Position numbers and translations under genes: made by a program
Shown: in pieces, positions 17,401 to 25,000 of the stretch
How the letters are laid out: each line of letters opens with the position of its first letter
Position numbering within the stretch: the first letter of the stretch is position 1
NCBI RefSeq assembly: GCF_019795295.1
Contig: NZ_JAIMCG010000007.1
Coordinates: 1-64,000 of the forward strand
Direction: 5' to 3'
DNA length: 64,000 nt
Source of the DNA: Cupriavidus sp. AU9028
GTDB lineage: Bacteria; Pseudomonadota; Gammaproteobacteria; Burkholderiales; Burkholderiaceae
The notes under the pieces: generated by a model
What the model saw: only the letters and a program-made list of their open reading frames with translations
Told to the model about the DNA's origin: nothing
Database searches by the model: none

Positions 17401-18278
17401 GTGACCGTCAGACCATCGCGGATAGAGCTGTGGCGGCTCACCCCGACCTGCCGGTGGACGCGGCGTTGGCGGTGATCGAGTTCCTCCTGCTGAAACCTGA
17501 TCAAGTTTGGCGCTTAATTGGCAAGAACGTTGCTGAGCAAGATGTTCCGGTCTGGGAGCATTCTAAACGCGGCAGCCGCCACACCATCCGACCGCTGATC
17601 GAGTTGCCGAACGGCCGCATACTATGGGGCGCTGCGGCAGTAGGACGGGCCAAGCGCATCTGGACCGGCTCAATCTCGGCGGGCTACCTGCCCGCCGACT
17701 TTCAGTGGCCGGCGATTCGCGCTGCAGTCGGTCAACTGAAAAAGGAACTGGAAGATCGCCTCGAAGACCGCGCATACGAAGTTTGTTCCCGCGCGATGCC
17801 TTACGCAATTAAGGGGATCGATTTCAAGGACCGGTTTCCCAAACTACAGTTTCCGGACGTCGGCGACTATGACGTACTGGCATATCGGCCGGAAGAAAAT
17901 CTATGGCTCGCGGTCGAGTGCAAGTACAACCAGCCGGCTTTTTGCCTAAAGGACACGCGCCGACTACGCGATCGAATTTTCGGTGGCGGTAGTGAGCCCG
18001 GCCAATTTCGTAAGATCGAACGTCGGCGCGACTTCCTCATCCTGAACACAGACCAGTTGCGAGCCTTACTGGGATGGCCGCCACCCGCGAACAAGCCATT
18101 CTCGTTAGTAGAGCTTTACGTGTCCAAGGACATGCATTTTTGGCTGCGTTTCCCACCGTATGAGGTGCCAACGCACTTTGTGCAGATCGACACACTAGAC
18201 GCCTGGCTGCAATCCGCTGATACGTTGCGCGGCATCACCAACGCTGGCGTACCGGCACTAGACACAGGGCCCGCCTAG
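14451..18278 (+). CDS. Very large uncharacterised protein with C-terminal PD-(D/E)XK nuclease signature; candidate defence gene
   Basis: Protein of 1275 residues; I do not recognise its family. ATG 14451 is chosen because AGGGAG lies eight bases before it; an in-frame GTG at 14442 is the alternative. The N-terminus is a basic run of Lys followed by helical sequence. Residues about 790-900 contain a charged helical stretch (DREERRIKQSLRHEVDYDREQY). Near the C-terminus G-D-Y-D-V-L-A-Y (D1141) is followed after 14 residues by V-E1156-C-K1158-Y, the spacing and beta-hairpin context of a PD-(D/E)XK nuclease active site. No ATPase motif or signal peptide is visible. It stands alone as the last gene of the island, a usual place for single-gene antiphage systems. 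Substrate and trigger are unknown. Confidence 0.7.
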   Translation: MKKKKNKQRGKKPFCSPTMGQQLPVEIQRTIEQRQKALEQEFQASCGRVRTVLTRIHPNDALMALNISNLWVPNRASHVKHQLAFSMLVSTPADSFAPTRIQTYEQFAEFCSALIEVLPDFPSLEDYVPEADWGEVKVLFGHEPVAILHGGPVQRIVDFIDAFRICHRHNSQAMKDLECAIRLQAELLRLIPNNGSDPEDGPYPGHIEVPPVSFWEIGAAALMQLSVTQRIEAGYIADLGQPTSWKDANGFGDAVMTGAVLPWLAVRIEEGAPRAISLLDSATVVIDAWAKVAPEAPDELAVRLGTYLARRIPNRSCLTGPFVLRSRGGIVPVTIAAALVEGAHYFLVVPMSPGQLNQANKIVAAMRRIVQDADWGLQVIGTSNGFQLRDAQGVVPKPAAVEIILVHTQVSTGPSMITPPSAGARLMSLVDACTIFDSIESVDELARFWDYVDGLRKFDGSWFSDLGDLFGSFRDSHAQIIEGALVPHMLGLDPHWGASWRYAQLRAFWKRAPLVFPDEASAWTTHEREGVSSLTYITAKNAPRLAWSSVLGRCTLHFILDVNAVGLEPEDGSLLELFVHCAADSIAERAGIIAPFLQLPLRRVNLHCFSAPHLLASAGDEQTQHAMTMPIITAWDETPAGDSDSYEARLTVNLATLVRDLEDAEDARFEVTCALAILERLFAVMGTPMPDDLRQALEESAGRPPRFTLSRTQRTVDVPDFTLAQVPRPEDYKVARRDLAILLKTQGVAPGTYTLEAAKALINPARADYRDAVHQRIRELDRESLLRFCVDQYDALIASYDREERRIKQSLRHEVDYDREQYLAKAHEKFVRESRNYRYLLESALVLTSPKPTPIRTETALSIQAMVDWLFVLYGASDVLHNGIDVGGLRVDDQYVPEVFYSEVRDAQEEIFAREMAALRLGVNVAEEDRLTTALSMEAYLAMLDTAFAKDVQFTYSQMLQVLSTLILWVSVGGAPELACSYVSDRQTIADRAVAAHPDLPVDAALAVIEFLLLKPDQVWRLIGKNVAEQDVPVWEHSKRGSRHTIRPLIELPNGRILWGAAAVGRAKRIWTGSISAGYLPADFQWPAIRAAVGQLKKELEDRLEDRAYEVCSRAMPYAIKGIDFKDRFPKLQFPDVGDYDVLAYRPEENLWLAVECKYNQPAFCLKDTRRLRDRIFGGGSEPGQFRKIERRRDFLILNTDQLRALLGWPPPANKPFSLVELYVSKDMHFWLRFPPYEVPTHFVQIDTLDAWLQSADTLRGITNAGVPALDTGPA

Positions 18279-18591
18279 CATGCGGCCGAATAGGTGAGCG
18301 CAACCACCGGCTCAGATTTCCGCCACGACCTTATATGCAACCGCAGCTATGTCGCCGCTTAATCGATTGTTGCTGAAAGGAGCCTGGCGCGGAGTGGGGG
18401 GATCATAGTTAATACGCGCCGGCATTTACTCACCTGACACTGTACCGAAATTTCAGTACAGCACTGGTACAGCAACCAGTTTTCACCAATTCGTCCAAGG
18501 TACGGTAAGCTACTGACTAAACTAATTTTTATCTATCTCAACCTACGCTTGACTTCGCCTCACTTCCCTGTACGAACACGGTAAATCCCCA
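18279..18591. other. Right-end non-coding region of the island
   Basis: About 310 bases without a gene between the large protein and attR. Its last 150 bases are clearly more AT-rich than the surroundings. It contains the inverted copy of the left-end 13-mer (18438-18450) and further GGTACAG-like motifs, the composition expected of an att-proximal recombinase binding region. Confidence 0.6.
18438..18473. repeat. Arm-type repeats at right island end
   Basis: CACTGTACCGAAA at 18438-18450 is the exact reverse complement of 3214-3226 near attL. A further GGTACAG stands at 18467-18473 and a degenerate copy lies between. The spacing to attR is about 120 bases. Probable integrase arm or excisionase sites, inferred from position and repetition. 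Confidence 0.5.
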
Positions 18592-18645
18592 ACTCAAAAT
18601 CCCCCGCCGCAAGGCGTGTCGGTTCGAGTCCGACCCCGGGCACCA
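18592..18645 (+). other. attR: duplicated tRNA-Leu 3' end, right boundary of the island
   Basis: Perfect 54-base copy of 3068-3121 lacking the 5' half of the tRNA, so it is not a functional tRNA gene. It marks the crossover partner left by site-specific integration. Confidence 0.9.
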
Positions 18646-18779
18646 CGATACATCGGAAAGCCGTCCAACCCCGGCCATCAGGCTGCGCAGTGTCCGGCCT
18701 TGAGCGCCATGCGTTCCCGCAAAGCGTCGGGTCGGCACGGCGATTGAATCTGTTGCCTCGGCATGGCAGCATCGGGCAC

Positions 18780-19214
18780 ATGTCCGTCCCGCCCGATCGC
18801 CTCCTCCGTGACCTCGCCCGCCTGCGCCGCGTGCGCGACCGTATTGACCGCGACTACGCCCAGCCGCTTGACGTGGAAGCCCTTGCCAGCGCCGTCAATA
18901 TGTCGGCCGGCCATCTGAGCCGCCAGTTCCGGCTCGCCTATGGCGAATCGGTCTATGCCTACCTGATGACCAGGCGCATTGAACGGGCAATGGCGCTACT
19001 GCGCCGTGGCGACCTGAGTGTCACGGAAGTGTGCTTCGCGGTGGGATGCGGGTCGCTAGGGACGTTCAGTACGCGCTTCACGGAACTGGTCGGCGTGCCG
19101 CCCAGCGCGTACAGGCGGGATCCCGAAAGCACCGAAGGGATGCCTTCCTGCGTCGCCAGACAGGTAACGCGACCGGTCTGGAATCGAGAAGCGCCGCGAA
19201 ACGCGCCGGGCTAG
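18780..19214 (+). CDS. AraC-family transcriptional regulator (DNA-binding domain only)
   Basis: Protein of 144 residues made almost entirely of a two-helix-turn-helix AraC domain. The first helix-turn-helix is near residues 25-50 (LDVEALASAVNMSAGHLSRQFRLAYGES). The second is near 75-100 (VTEVCFAVGCGSLGTFSTRFTELVGVPPSAYR). There is no ligand domain, so it acts like stand-alone AraC proteins. ATG 18780 is chosen because the domain begins soon after and the upstream extension has no family resemblance. It precedes a VOC-family gene on the same strand by 85 bases, and this regulator/glyoxalase pairing suggests it controls that gene. Confidence 0.85.
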   Translation: MSVPPDRLLRDLARLRRVRDRIDRDYAQPLDVEALASAVNMSAGHLSRQFRLAYGESVYAYLMTRRIERAMALLRRGDLSVTEVCFAVGCGSLGTFSTRFTELVGVPPSAYRRDPESTEGMPSCVARQVTRPVWNREAPRNAPG

Positions 19215-19299
19215 ACTGGCTGCCGTCGTCAGGGGTGCGGGCAACCCCTCACGTTGTTGTCTCGTGACCACTATTCGCTGTCAACCGAGGAGCCTGATC

Positions 19300-19710
19300 T
19301 TGGACATCACCATTCACTCGACCTTCCTTCCCCATAGCGATCCTGAGGCTTCGCTGTCCTTCTACCGGGATACTCTGGACTTCGAGGTGCGCAAGGACGT
19401 CGCATTTGGCGGCAACCGCTGGATCACCGTTGGCCCGAAGGGCAAGCCGGACACTTCCATCGTGCTGTACCCGCCCAATGCCACGCCCGGCGTCACCGAT
19501 GAGGAAAAGCGGATGATTGCCGAGATGATGGCCAAGGGCACTTACGCCATGCTGCTGCTTGGCACGACCGACCTGGACGCCGCGTTCCAGCGCCTGCAGG
19601 ACGGCGATGCCGACATTGCGCAGGAGCCCACTGACCAGCCCTACGGCGTGCGCGACATGGGTGTGCGCGATCCCGCCGGCAACATGATCCGTATCCAGCA
19701 ACTGGCCTGA
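19300..19710 (+). CDS. VOC (glyoxalase/bleomycin-resistance) superfamily protein
   Basis: Protein of 136 residues. The start is taken as TTG 19300 because GAGGAG at 19287-19292 is correctly spaced and the fold begins immediately (DITIHSTFLPHSDPEASLSFYRDTLDFEV); a GTG at 19264 would add a tail with no counterpart. It shows the paired beta-alpha-beta modules of the vicinal oxygen chelate fold, ending V-R-D-P-A-G-N-M-I-R-I. It likely binds a divalent metal and a small electrophilic or dioxygenated substrate, or sequesters a toxin. The linked AraC gene is the probable regulator. Confidence 0.82.
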   Translation: MDITIHSTFLPHSDPEASLSFYRDTLDFEVRKDVAFGGNRWITVGPKGKPDTSIVLYPPNATPGVTDEEKRMIAEMMAKGTYAMLLLGTTDLDAAFQRLQDGDADIAQEPTDQPYGVRDMGVRDPAGNMIRIQQLA

Positions 19711-19759
19711 GACCAGCGCCCGCCGTCCGTCCGATACGGCGGACGGCTGCCATCAGCGT

Positions 19760-21106
19760 CTACCGAGTGGTGCCGAGCGCGCCGCCATAGGTTTCCACCC
19801 GCCGCCGCGACACCAGACGCGCCGGCACCAGCAGCGTCAGCACCGCACCGGCGACCAGACAGCCCGCCAGCAGATACATCCCGGAGTTCGTGCTCTGCGT
19901 CAGGTCCTTCAGCCAGCCGACCGCATACGGGCTGATGAAGCCGGCCAGGTTGCCCAGCGAATTGATCATCGCGATGCCGGCCGCGGCGCCGGTGCCGGCG
20001 AGGAATGCAGTGGGCAGGCTCCAGAACAGCGGCAGCGTGGTCATGATGCCGATGGTGGCCAGCGTCAGGCCAACCATCGCCAGCACGGTCCGGTCGTGCC
20101 ATAGCACGGACAGCACCAGCCCGACGGCGCCAACCAGCGCCGGGATGGCGATATGCCAGCGCCGCTCGCCGGTGCGGTCGGCACTGCGCGCGACCAGCAC
20201 CATGCCGAGCACCGCGAAGCCGTAGGGGATCGCCGTCAGCAGACCGATGTCGAGCGCGCCCTTGACGCCGGTCTGCCGGATGATGGTCGGCAGCCAGAAA
20301 CTGATGCCGTACAGCCCCATCACGAAGCTGAAGTAGATCGCGCTCATCATCCACACGCGCGGTGTGGCAAACACCCGGCGCACGGGCAGATCTTCCTTGT
20401 GCACCGCCTCCGCCGCGACGTTGCGCTCGAGCACCGCTTTCTCCTCGGCGCTGAGCCACTTTGCATGGCTGATGCGGTCGTCGAGAAAGGCCAGCACCCA
20501 CAGGCCGATCAACACCGAGGGAATGCCCTCCAGCAGGAACATCCACTGCCAGCCGGCCCAGCCGTTGTTGCCATCGAAGGTTTGCATGATCCAGCCCGAC
20601 AGCGGCCCGCCGATCACGCCGGACAGGGCGACCGCGGTCATGAACCAGGTCGTCGTACGCCCGCGGCGCTCGGCCGGATACCAGTAGGTCAGGTACAGGA
20701 TGATGCCGGGAAAGAAGCCGGCCTCGGCCACGCCCAGCAGGAAGCGCAGCACGTAGAACATCGTCGGCGTGGTGACGAACATCATCGCCGCCGAGATGAT
20801 GCCCCACGTGATCATGATCCGCGCGATCCACACGCGCGCACCCACCTTGTGCAGGATCACGTTGCTGGGTACTTCGAAGAGGAAGTAGCCGATGAAGAAG
20901 ACCCCCGCGCCGAGCCCGTAGACGGTCTCGCTGAACTGCAGGTCGTTCAGCATCTGCAGCTTGGCGAAGCCGACGTTGACGCGGTCCAGATAGGCGACCA
21001 CGTAGCACAGCAACAGGAAAGGAACCAGACGCCAGCTGACCTTGCGGTAGATGGCATCTTCAAAACCGACATCCGTGGCACGCGCCGTGGTTGAGGTGCT
21101 GTTCAT
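19760..21106 (-). CDS. MFS transporter, anion:cation symporter (ACS) family
   Basis: Protein of 448 residues with 12 predicted membrane helices. The early segment RLVPFLLLCYVVAYLDRVNVGFAK carries the family signature Y-x-D-R-x-N-V-G-F-A, and R-F-L-L-G-V-A-E-A-G-F-F-P-G-I follows in helix 4, both typical of tartrate/phthalate/glucarate-type ACS carriers. ATG at 21106 is preceded on the minus strand by AGGAGA. It lies 41 bases downstream of the SDR gene on the same strand and is probably co-transcribed. Together they suggest import and oxidation of a hydroxylated organic acid; the substrate is unknown. Confidence 0.88.
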   Translation of the reverse strand: MNSTSTTARATDVGFEDAIYRKVSWRLVPFLLLCYVVAYLDRVNVGFAKLQMLNDLQFSETVYGLGAGVFFIGYFLFEVPSNVILHKVGARVWIARIMITWGIISAAMMFVTTPTMFYVLRFLLGVAEAGFFPGIILYLTYWYPAERRGRTTTWFMTAVALSGVIGGPLSGWIMQTFDGNNGWAGWQWMFLLEGIPSVLIGLWVLAFLDDRISHAKWLSAEEKAVLERNVAAEAVHKEDLPVRRVFATPRVWMMSAIYFSFVMGLYGISFWLPTIIRQTGVKGALDIGLLTAIPYGFAVLGMVLVARSADRTGERRWHIAIPALVGAVGLVLSVLWHDRTVLAMVGLTLATIGIMTTLPLFWSLPTAFLAGTGAAAGIAMINSLGNLAGFISPYAVGWLKDLTQSTNSGMYLLAGCLVAGAVLTLLVPARLVSRRRVETYGGALGTTR

Positions 21107-21147
21107 GCTGTCTCCTGTGGGATGAGGCCGAGCAATCGGACACGCAA

Positions 21148-21906
21148 TCAGACGCAGCGTCCGCCGTCCACTTCCAGGCAGGCGCCGGTGACGAACGCCG
21201 CTTCGTCGGACGCCAGGAACACGCACGCGCCGGCAATATCGGCAGGGGTGGACATCCGGCCCATCGGGATCGTGGCGAGGAAGGCGGCGCGGTTCTCGGG
21301 CGTGTCGGGCTTGCCCATGAACTGCTCCAGCAGGCCCGTGACGCCGATCACCGGATTGACGCAGTTGACCCGGATATTGTCGGGGCCAAGCTCGGCGGCC
21401 ATGCCCTTGCTCGCCGTGACCACTGCGCCCTTGCTCGCGTTGTACCAGACCAGCCCGGGCCGCGGCCGGATGGCTGCCGTCGAGGCGATATTGATGAAGA
21501 CACCGCCGCCGCGCGCGCGAAAATGCGGGATGAAATGGCGCGCGCTCCAGTAGATGCTCTTGACGTTGACCGCATGGACGCGATCGAACTCGTCCTCGGT
21601 GATCTCGAGGATCGGCTTGTTGCGATGGGTAGTGCCGGCGTTGTTGACGACGATGCCGACATCGCCGAACGCGGCCAGCGCCGCGTCCCGCATTGCGGCA
21701 ACATCTTCGCCCTTCGATACGTCGGCCCGGATGGCCCGCGCCTGTCCGCCAGTCTCGGCGATGCGCTGCACCACGCGCGTGGCGGAGGCCTCGTCGATAT
21801 CGGCCACCAGCACGCGGGCCCCTTCGCGCGCGAACGCCAGTGCAATGCCTTCGCCGAAACCGGAACCGCCGCCGGTTACCACGGCGACCTTGTCAGCCAG
21901 CCTCAT
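21148..21906 (-). CDS. Short-chain dehydrogenase/reductase (SDR), glucose/3-oxoacyl-reductase-like
   Basis: Protein of 252 residues, classical SDR length. Cofactor motif T-G-G-G-S-G-F-G lies near residue 12, N-N-A-G near 88 and the catalytic Ser...Y-N-A-S-K near 140-158. P-x-x-G-R-x-S-x-P-x-D-I-A and the C-terminal T-G-A-x-L-E-V-D-G-G close the fold. The start at 21906 puts the Rossmann strand seven residues in, as in the family; the extra upstream residues of the open frame look spurious. First gene of a two-gene unit with the ACS transporter. Confidence 0.9.
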   Translation of the reverse strand: MRLADKVAVVTGGGSGFGEGIALAFAREGARVLVADIDEASATRVVQRIAETGGQARAIRADVSKGEDVAAMRDAALAAFGDVGIVVNNAGTTHRNKPILEITEDEFDRVHAVNVKSIYWSARHFIPHFRARGGGVFINIASTAAIRPRPGLVWYNASKGAVVTASKGMAAELGPDNIRVNCVNPVIGVTGLLEQFMGKPDTPENRAAFLATIPMGRMSTPADIAGACVFLASDEAAFVTGACLEVDGGRCV

Positions 21907-22088
21907 GGGTGTGTCTCCGTTATTGTGGTTTTCGGATTCGATGGCGCGAGGCCACTGCCGGAAACGATACACCGTCCACGCGGATACACCCAAGCGGCGT
22001 TACGCCTGCTCCCCGGTCCAGCGAAGGGGGTCGGGGCGTGTCTCCTTCAGCAGATCGCGACGACAACGCCCCGCGCCTTCGCGGCTGC

Positions 22089-25000
22089 TTAATACTTCCA
22101 CCGCACCTGCACATTCCCGGCATGGGCCCGGTTGCCTTCGCCGAACTGCCCCGAATATCCCAGCCCGATGGCCATGCGCTCGCTGACGCGGGCGCTGGCG
22201 CCCAGTTCGACCAGCGCCGCGTCGCGCGCGATGGGCGTGCCGGCCACGGTGAAGACCTGGCTGCCCTGGAAGGCAAGCCGGGTCTCTGGCGTGACATCGC
22301 CGAAGGCATGACGCCAGCCCAGGGCGCCGGTGACGTCAAGATCGAGGCGGCCGACCGCGACAGTGGCCTGTCCACGTACGCCCAGTGAGGTGGTTGGCAA
22401 GCTGCTTCGCGTGGCCTGCCCCGACAGTGCGGCATTGCCTCCCGCCTCGGTGAAGCCGCGCGTGCGCTGGTCGCTCCAGGCCGCGCCGATGAACGGCTCG
22501 ACCGTGGCGCGCGCACCGAGCGGCTGGGCATAGCCGATCTCCGTGAACAGCTGGGAGGTGTTGGCGCTGTAGCCGGCCGTCAGCGTCTGGGCAAGCGAGG
22601 CAACACCCACGCGGCGCTGCGTCTCGATGTCGTGCCAGGCATAGGCGCCGCCGAGCATGATGTTCAGCTTGCCCGCCCCCGCCTCGTAGCTGGCGCCTGT
22701 AAAGAGCGCGGCGTTGTAGCTGCGGATATCGGCGCTGGAACCGACATCGTCGGCGCGCAGCCGGCCATCGGTATAGCCGAAGGACGCGCCCATTCGCCAA
22801 CGGCTCTCGCCCACCGGATGGTCCGCGCCGACGAAAATGCCGGCCGTGTTCTGGCGGATTGCCGCTGCCTCGCCGCCGCGCAGGCGGTCCCAGTTGCCGA
22901 CCACCTCGGCCCACGCCGGCATGGCCGCGGAGCGTGGCAGCACCGCCGCGCTGGTCGTCGGTGCATCGGTCATCACGGTGCGCTGCGGAGGCAGCAGGGT
23001 CTGGGCAGTGGCCGCGCCTGGCAGCAGGCCGGCGTTCAGGTTGGCGCGCAGCCGCTGCATCGGCACCGCGCGTGCAGCCATGGCGGCGTTTTGCAGCGCG
23101 GTCGCCGTGCTGGCATGCGCTTCGCCGGACAAGGCATTGAAGGCCGCTGGGGGGGCGCCCTCGGGCAGCGTCAGCACGGCCTGGTACAGCGCATGGGTCG
23201 ACGGCAGCGTCTCCAGCGCATTGGCGACGGCCCTCTGGTTGGCGCTGCGGGCAAGATCGGCGAAGCGGATCTGCGCGCCGGCGTTGTCGCGGCGCTCCAG
23301 CGTCAGCTGGATCGTCGCCGGATCGCTGTAGTCAAGCCCGGCGCTCAGATATGCGTAGTCCGAGGCGACCGTATCGAAGCGCCCCTGCACGGCCCCGGCA
23401 CGCAGGATCGTATAGCGCATGGCGGGCGCGAAGTGGCCATCCGGTCCGACGTGGATGACGGAGCCGCCTTCGATGCGCGCTGTGCCGGCTACCTCCACCC
23501 GGTCGCTGCTGCCGTCCGGCGCGGCCTCGACCCGGTATGAGGCGCCGGGCGAGAAGGTCAGGTCGCCCTGCACCCTGAGCGTACCCACGCCGGCGCCCGG
23601 CGCAAGGGTCGCGCCGCCGGCGAGCACCGTGGTGCCGACCGTGCCGGAGCCGGTCAGTGTCGCGCCGTTCCGTACGTGCAGCAGGCCGCCGAGCGCGCCA
23701 GGTCCGCCGTCCCCGACCGAAAGCGTGCCGGCCGACACCGTGGTGGTGCCCGCGAACGCGCTGCTGTCCCCGCTCAACGCAAGCGTGCCGCTGCCGGTCT
23801 TGGCGACAGCGCCGGTGCCGGACAGCACGCCGGCGAAGCGCGTATCCGCGGCATCGTCGAGGACCAGTGTTCCAGCGGCGCCAACGGCGGCGTTGCCGCG
23901 GTAGCGCTGCGCGCTGGCGACGAGCTGCCCTGCTTCGATGGACCAGTCCAGCGCGCTGGCGCCGGCCAAGGTCAGGGTCCCGCGGCCGCGCTTGACCATG
24001 CTGCCGTTGCCGCCAGCGAACCCCGAGATGGCGCCGGCATGGATTCCATCGCTCTGCTGGTCGAATACGACCGTGCCGGCGCTGGCGATATCGCCGCGCA
24101 CGGACGATGTGTCGCCGATCAGCGTGCCGGCCGCGACTTCGGTGGCGGCGTAATCGCCGGCGCCCACCAGGCGAAGCGTGCCCTGGCCGCTCTTGCGCAG
24201 CGTGCCCTGACCGGAGTTCTGGCCGCCGATACTGCCGTGCAGCGCCAGCGTGGCGCCGTCGGCGACGTCGAAACCGCCGCTACCGATCAGCGTGACCTGC
24301 CGAGCGGTGGCAACATCGGCGCTGACGGCCAGCGTGCCGCCTGCCAGCGTCAGGCCGCCCGCGCCGTCACCCAGGTTGTTGTCGCCACTGATGCGCAGCG
24401 TGCCGCCGCGGATCTGCGTGCCTCCGGTGTAGGTGTTGGCGCCGCCGAGGACCAGGGTGCCCTGCCCTTGCTTGACCAGCGCGCTGTCGCCGGTGAGTGC
24501 CGAGCTGATGGTCGCCGTCATGGCGGCACCTGCCGCAGTGCCATCGCCGACGTTGACGATGCTGTGGCCGTCCGGGCCTGCCAGCGCAAGGGAATCGCCC
24601 CGGACGCGATAGCCGTCGCGAGCGAACTGCATTCCCGTGACTGCGACATGGCCGGCACGACGATCGACCGACACGATGCCGGCAGCGCCCTGGAACACTG
24701 CGAAGCCTGGCGCCGGCTTGATCCGGCCGTTGAGTTGGCCGCTATCGTCGGTCCATGTGTTGGCGTCGGCAGTCCACGTGCCAGCGCCGCCGTCGATGAC
24801 GCCGTTGCCGTGGCGGCTGCTGTCGCCCCCATCCCAGAATTGCAGGGTGACGCCGCTGGTGTTGATCAGGTTGACCTGGTTCGCCACCGCCGTCTGCACG
24901 CGCAGGTCCGCCGCGTCCACGCCGGGAACCGCAGCGATGGCAAGGCCGGCACCGCTCAGACTGCCGGTGTAGTCGATCAGGCGATAGACCCCCGCGCCGA

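Larger units (their letters stand above)
3122..18645. mobile_element. Genomic island (about 15.5 kb) integrated in tRNA-Leu, apparently immobilised
   Basis: Bounded by the 54-bp tRNA-derived direct repeats at 3068-3121 and 18592-18645. The cargo is a type I restriction-modification operon, a metallopeptidase gene, a decayed ATPase gene, an orphan antitoxin and a large nuclease-like protein. The left end keeps traces of ICE genes (integrase stub, replication-protein-like C-terminus, ribbon-helix-helix stub). No intact integrase, excisionase, relaxase or transfer gene is present, so self-mobility looks lost. Arm-type repeats containing GGTACAG lie just inside both ends. Confidence 0.88.

Noticed and set aside
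18592-18645. Second tRNA-Leu gene
   Set aside because: Only the 3' 54 bases are present; acceptor 5' strand, D arm and half the anticodon stem are missing.
18538-18781. Minus-strand frames covering attR
   Set aside because: They include the translation of the tRNA fragment (P-G-V-G-L-E-P-T-R), a known artefact of tRNA-Leu sequence.
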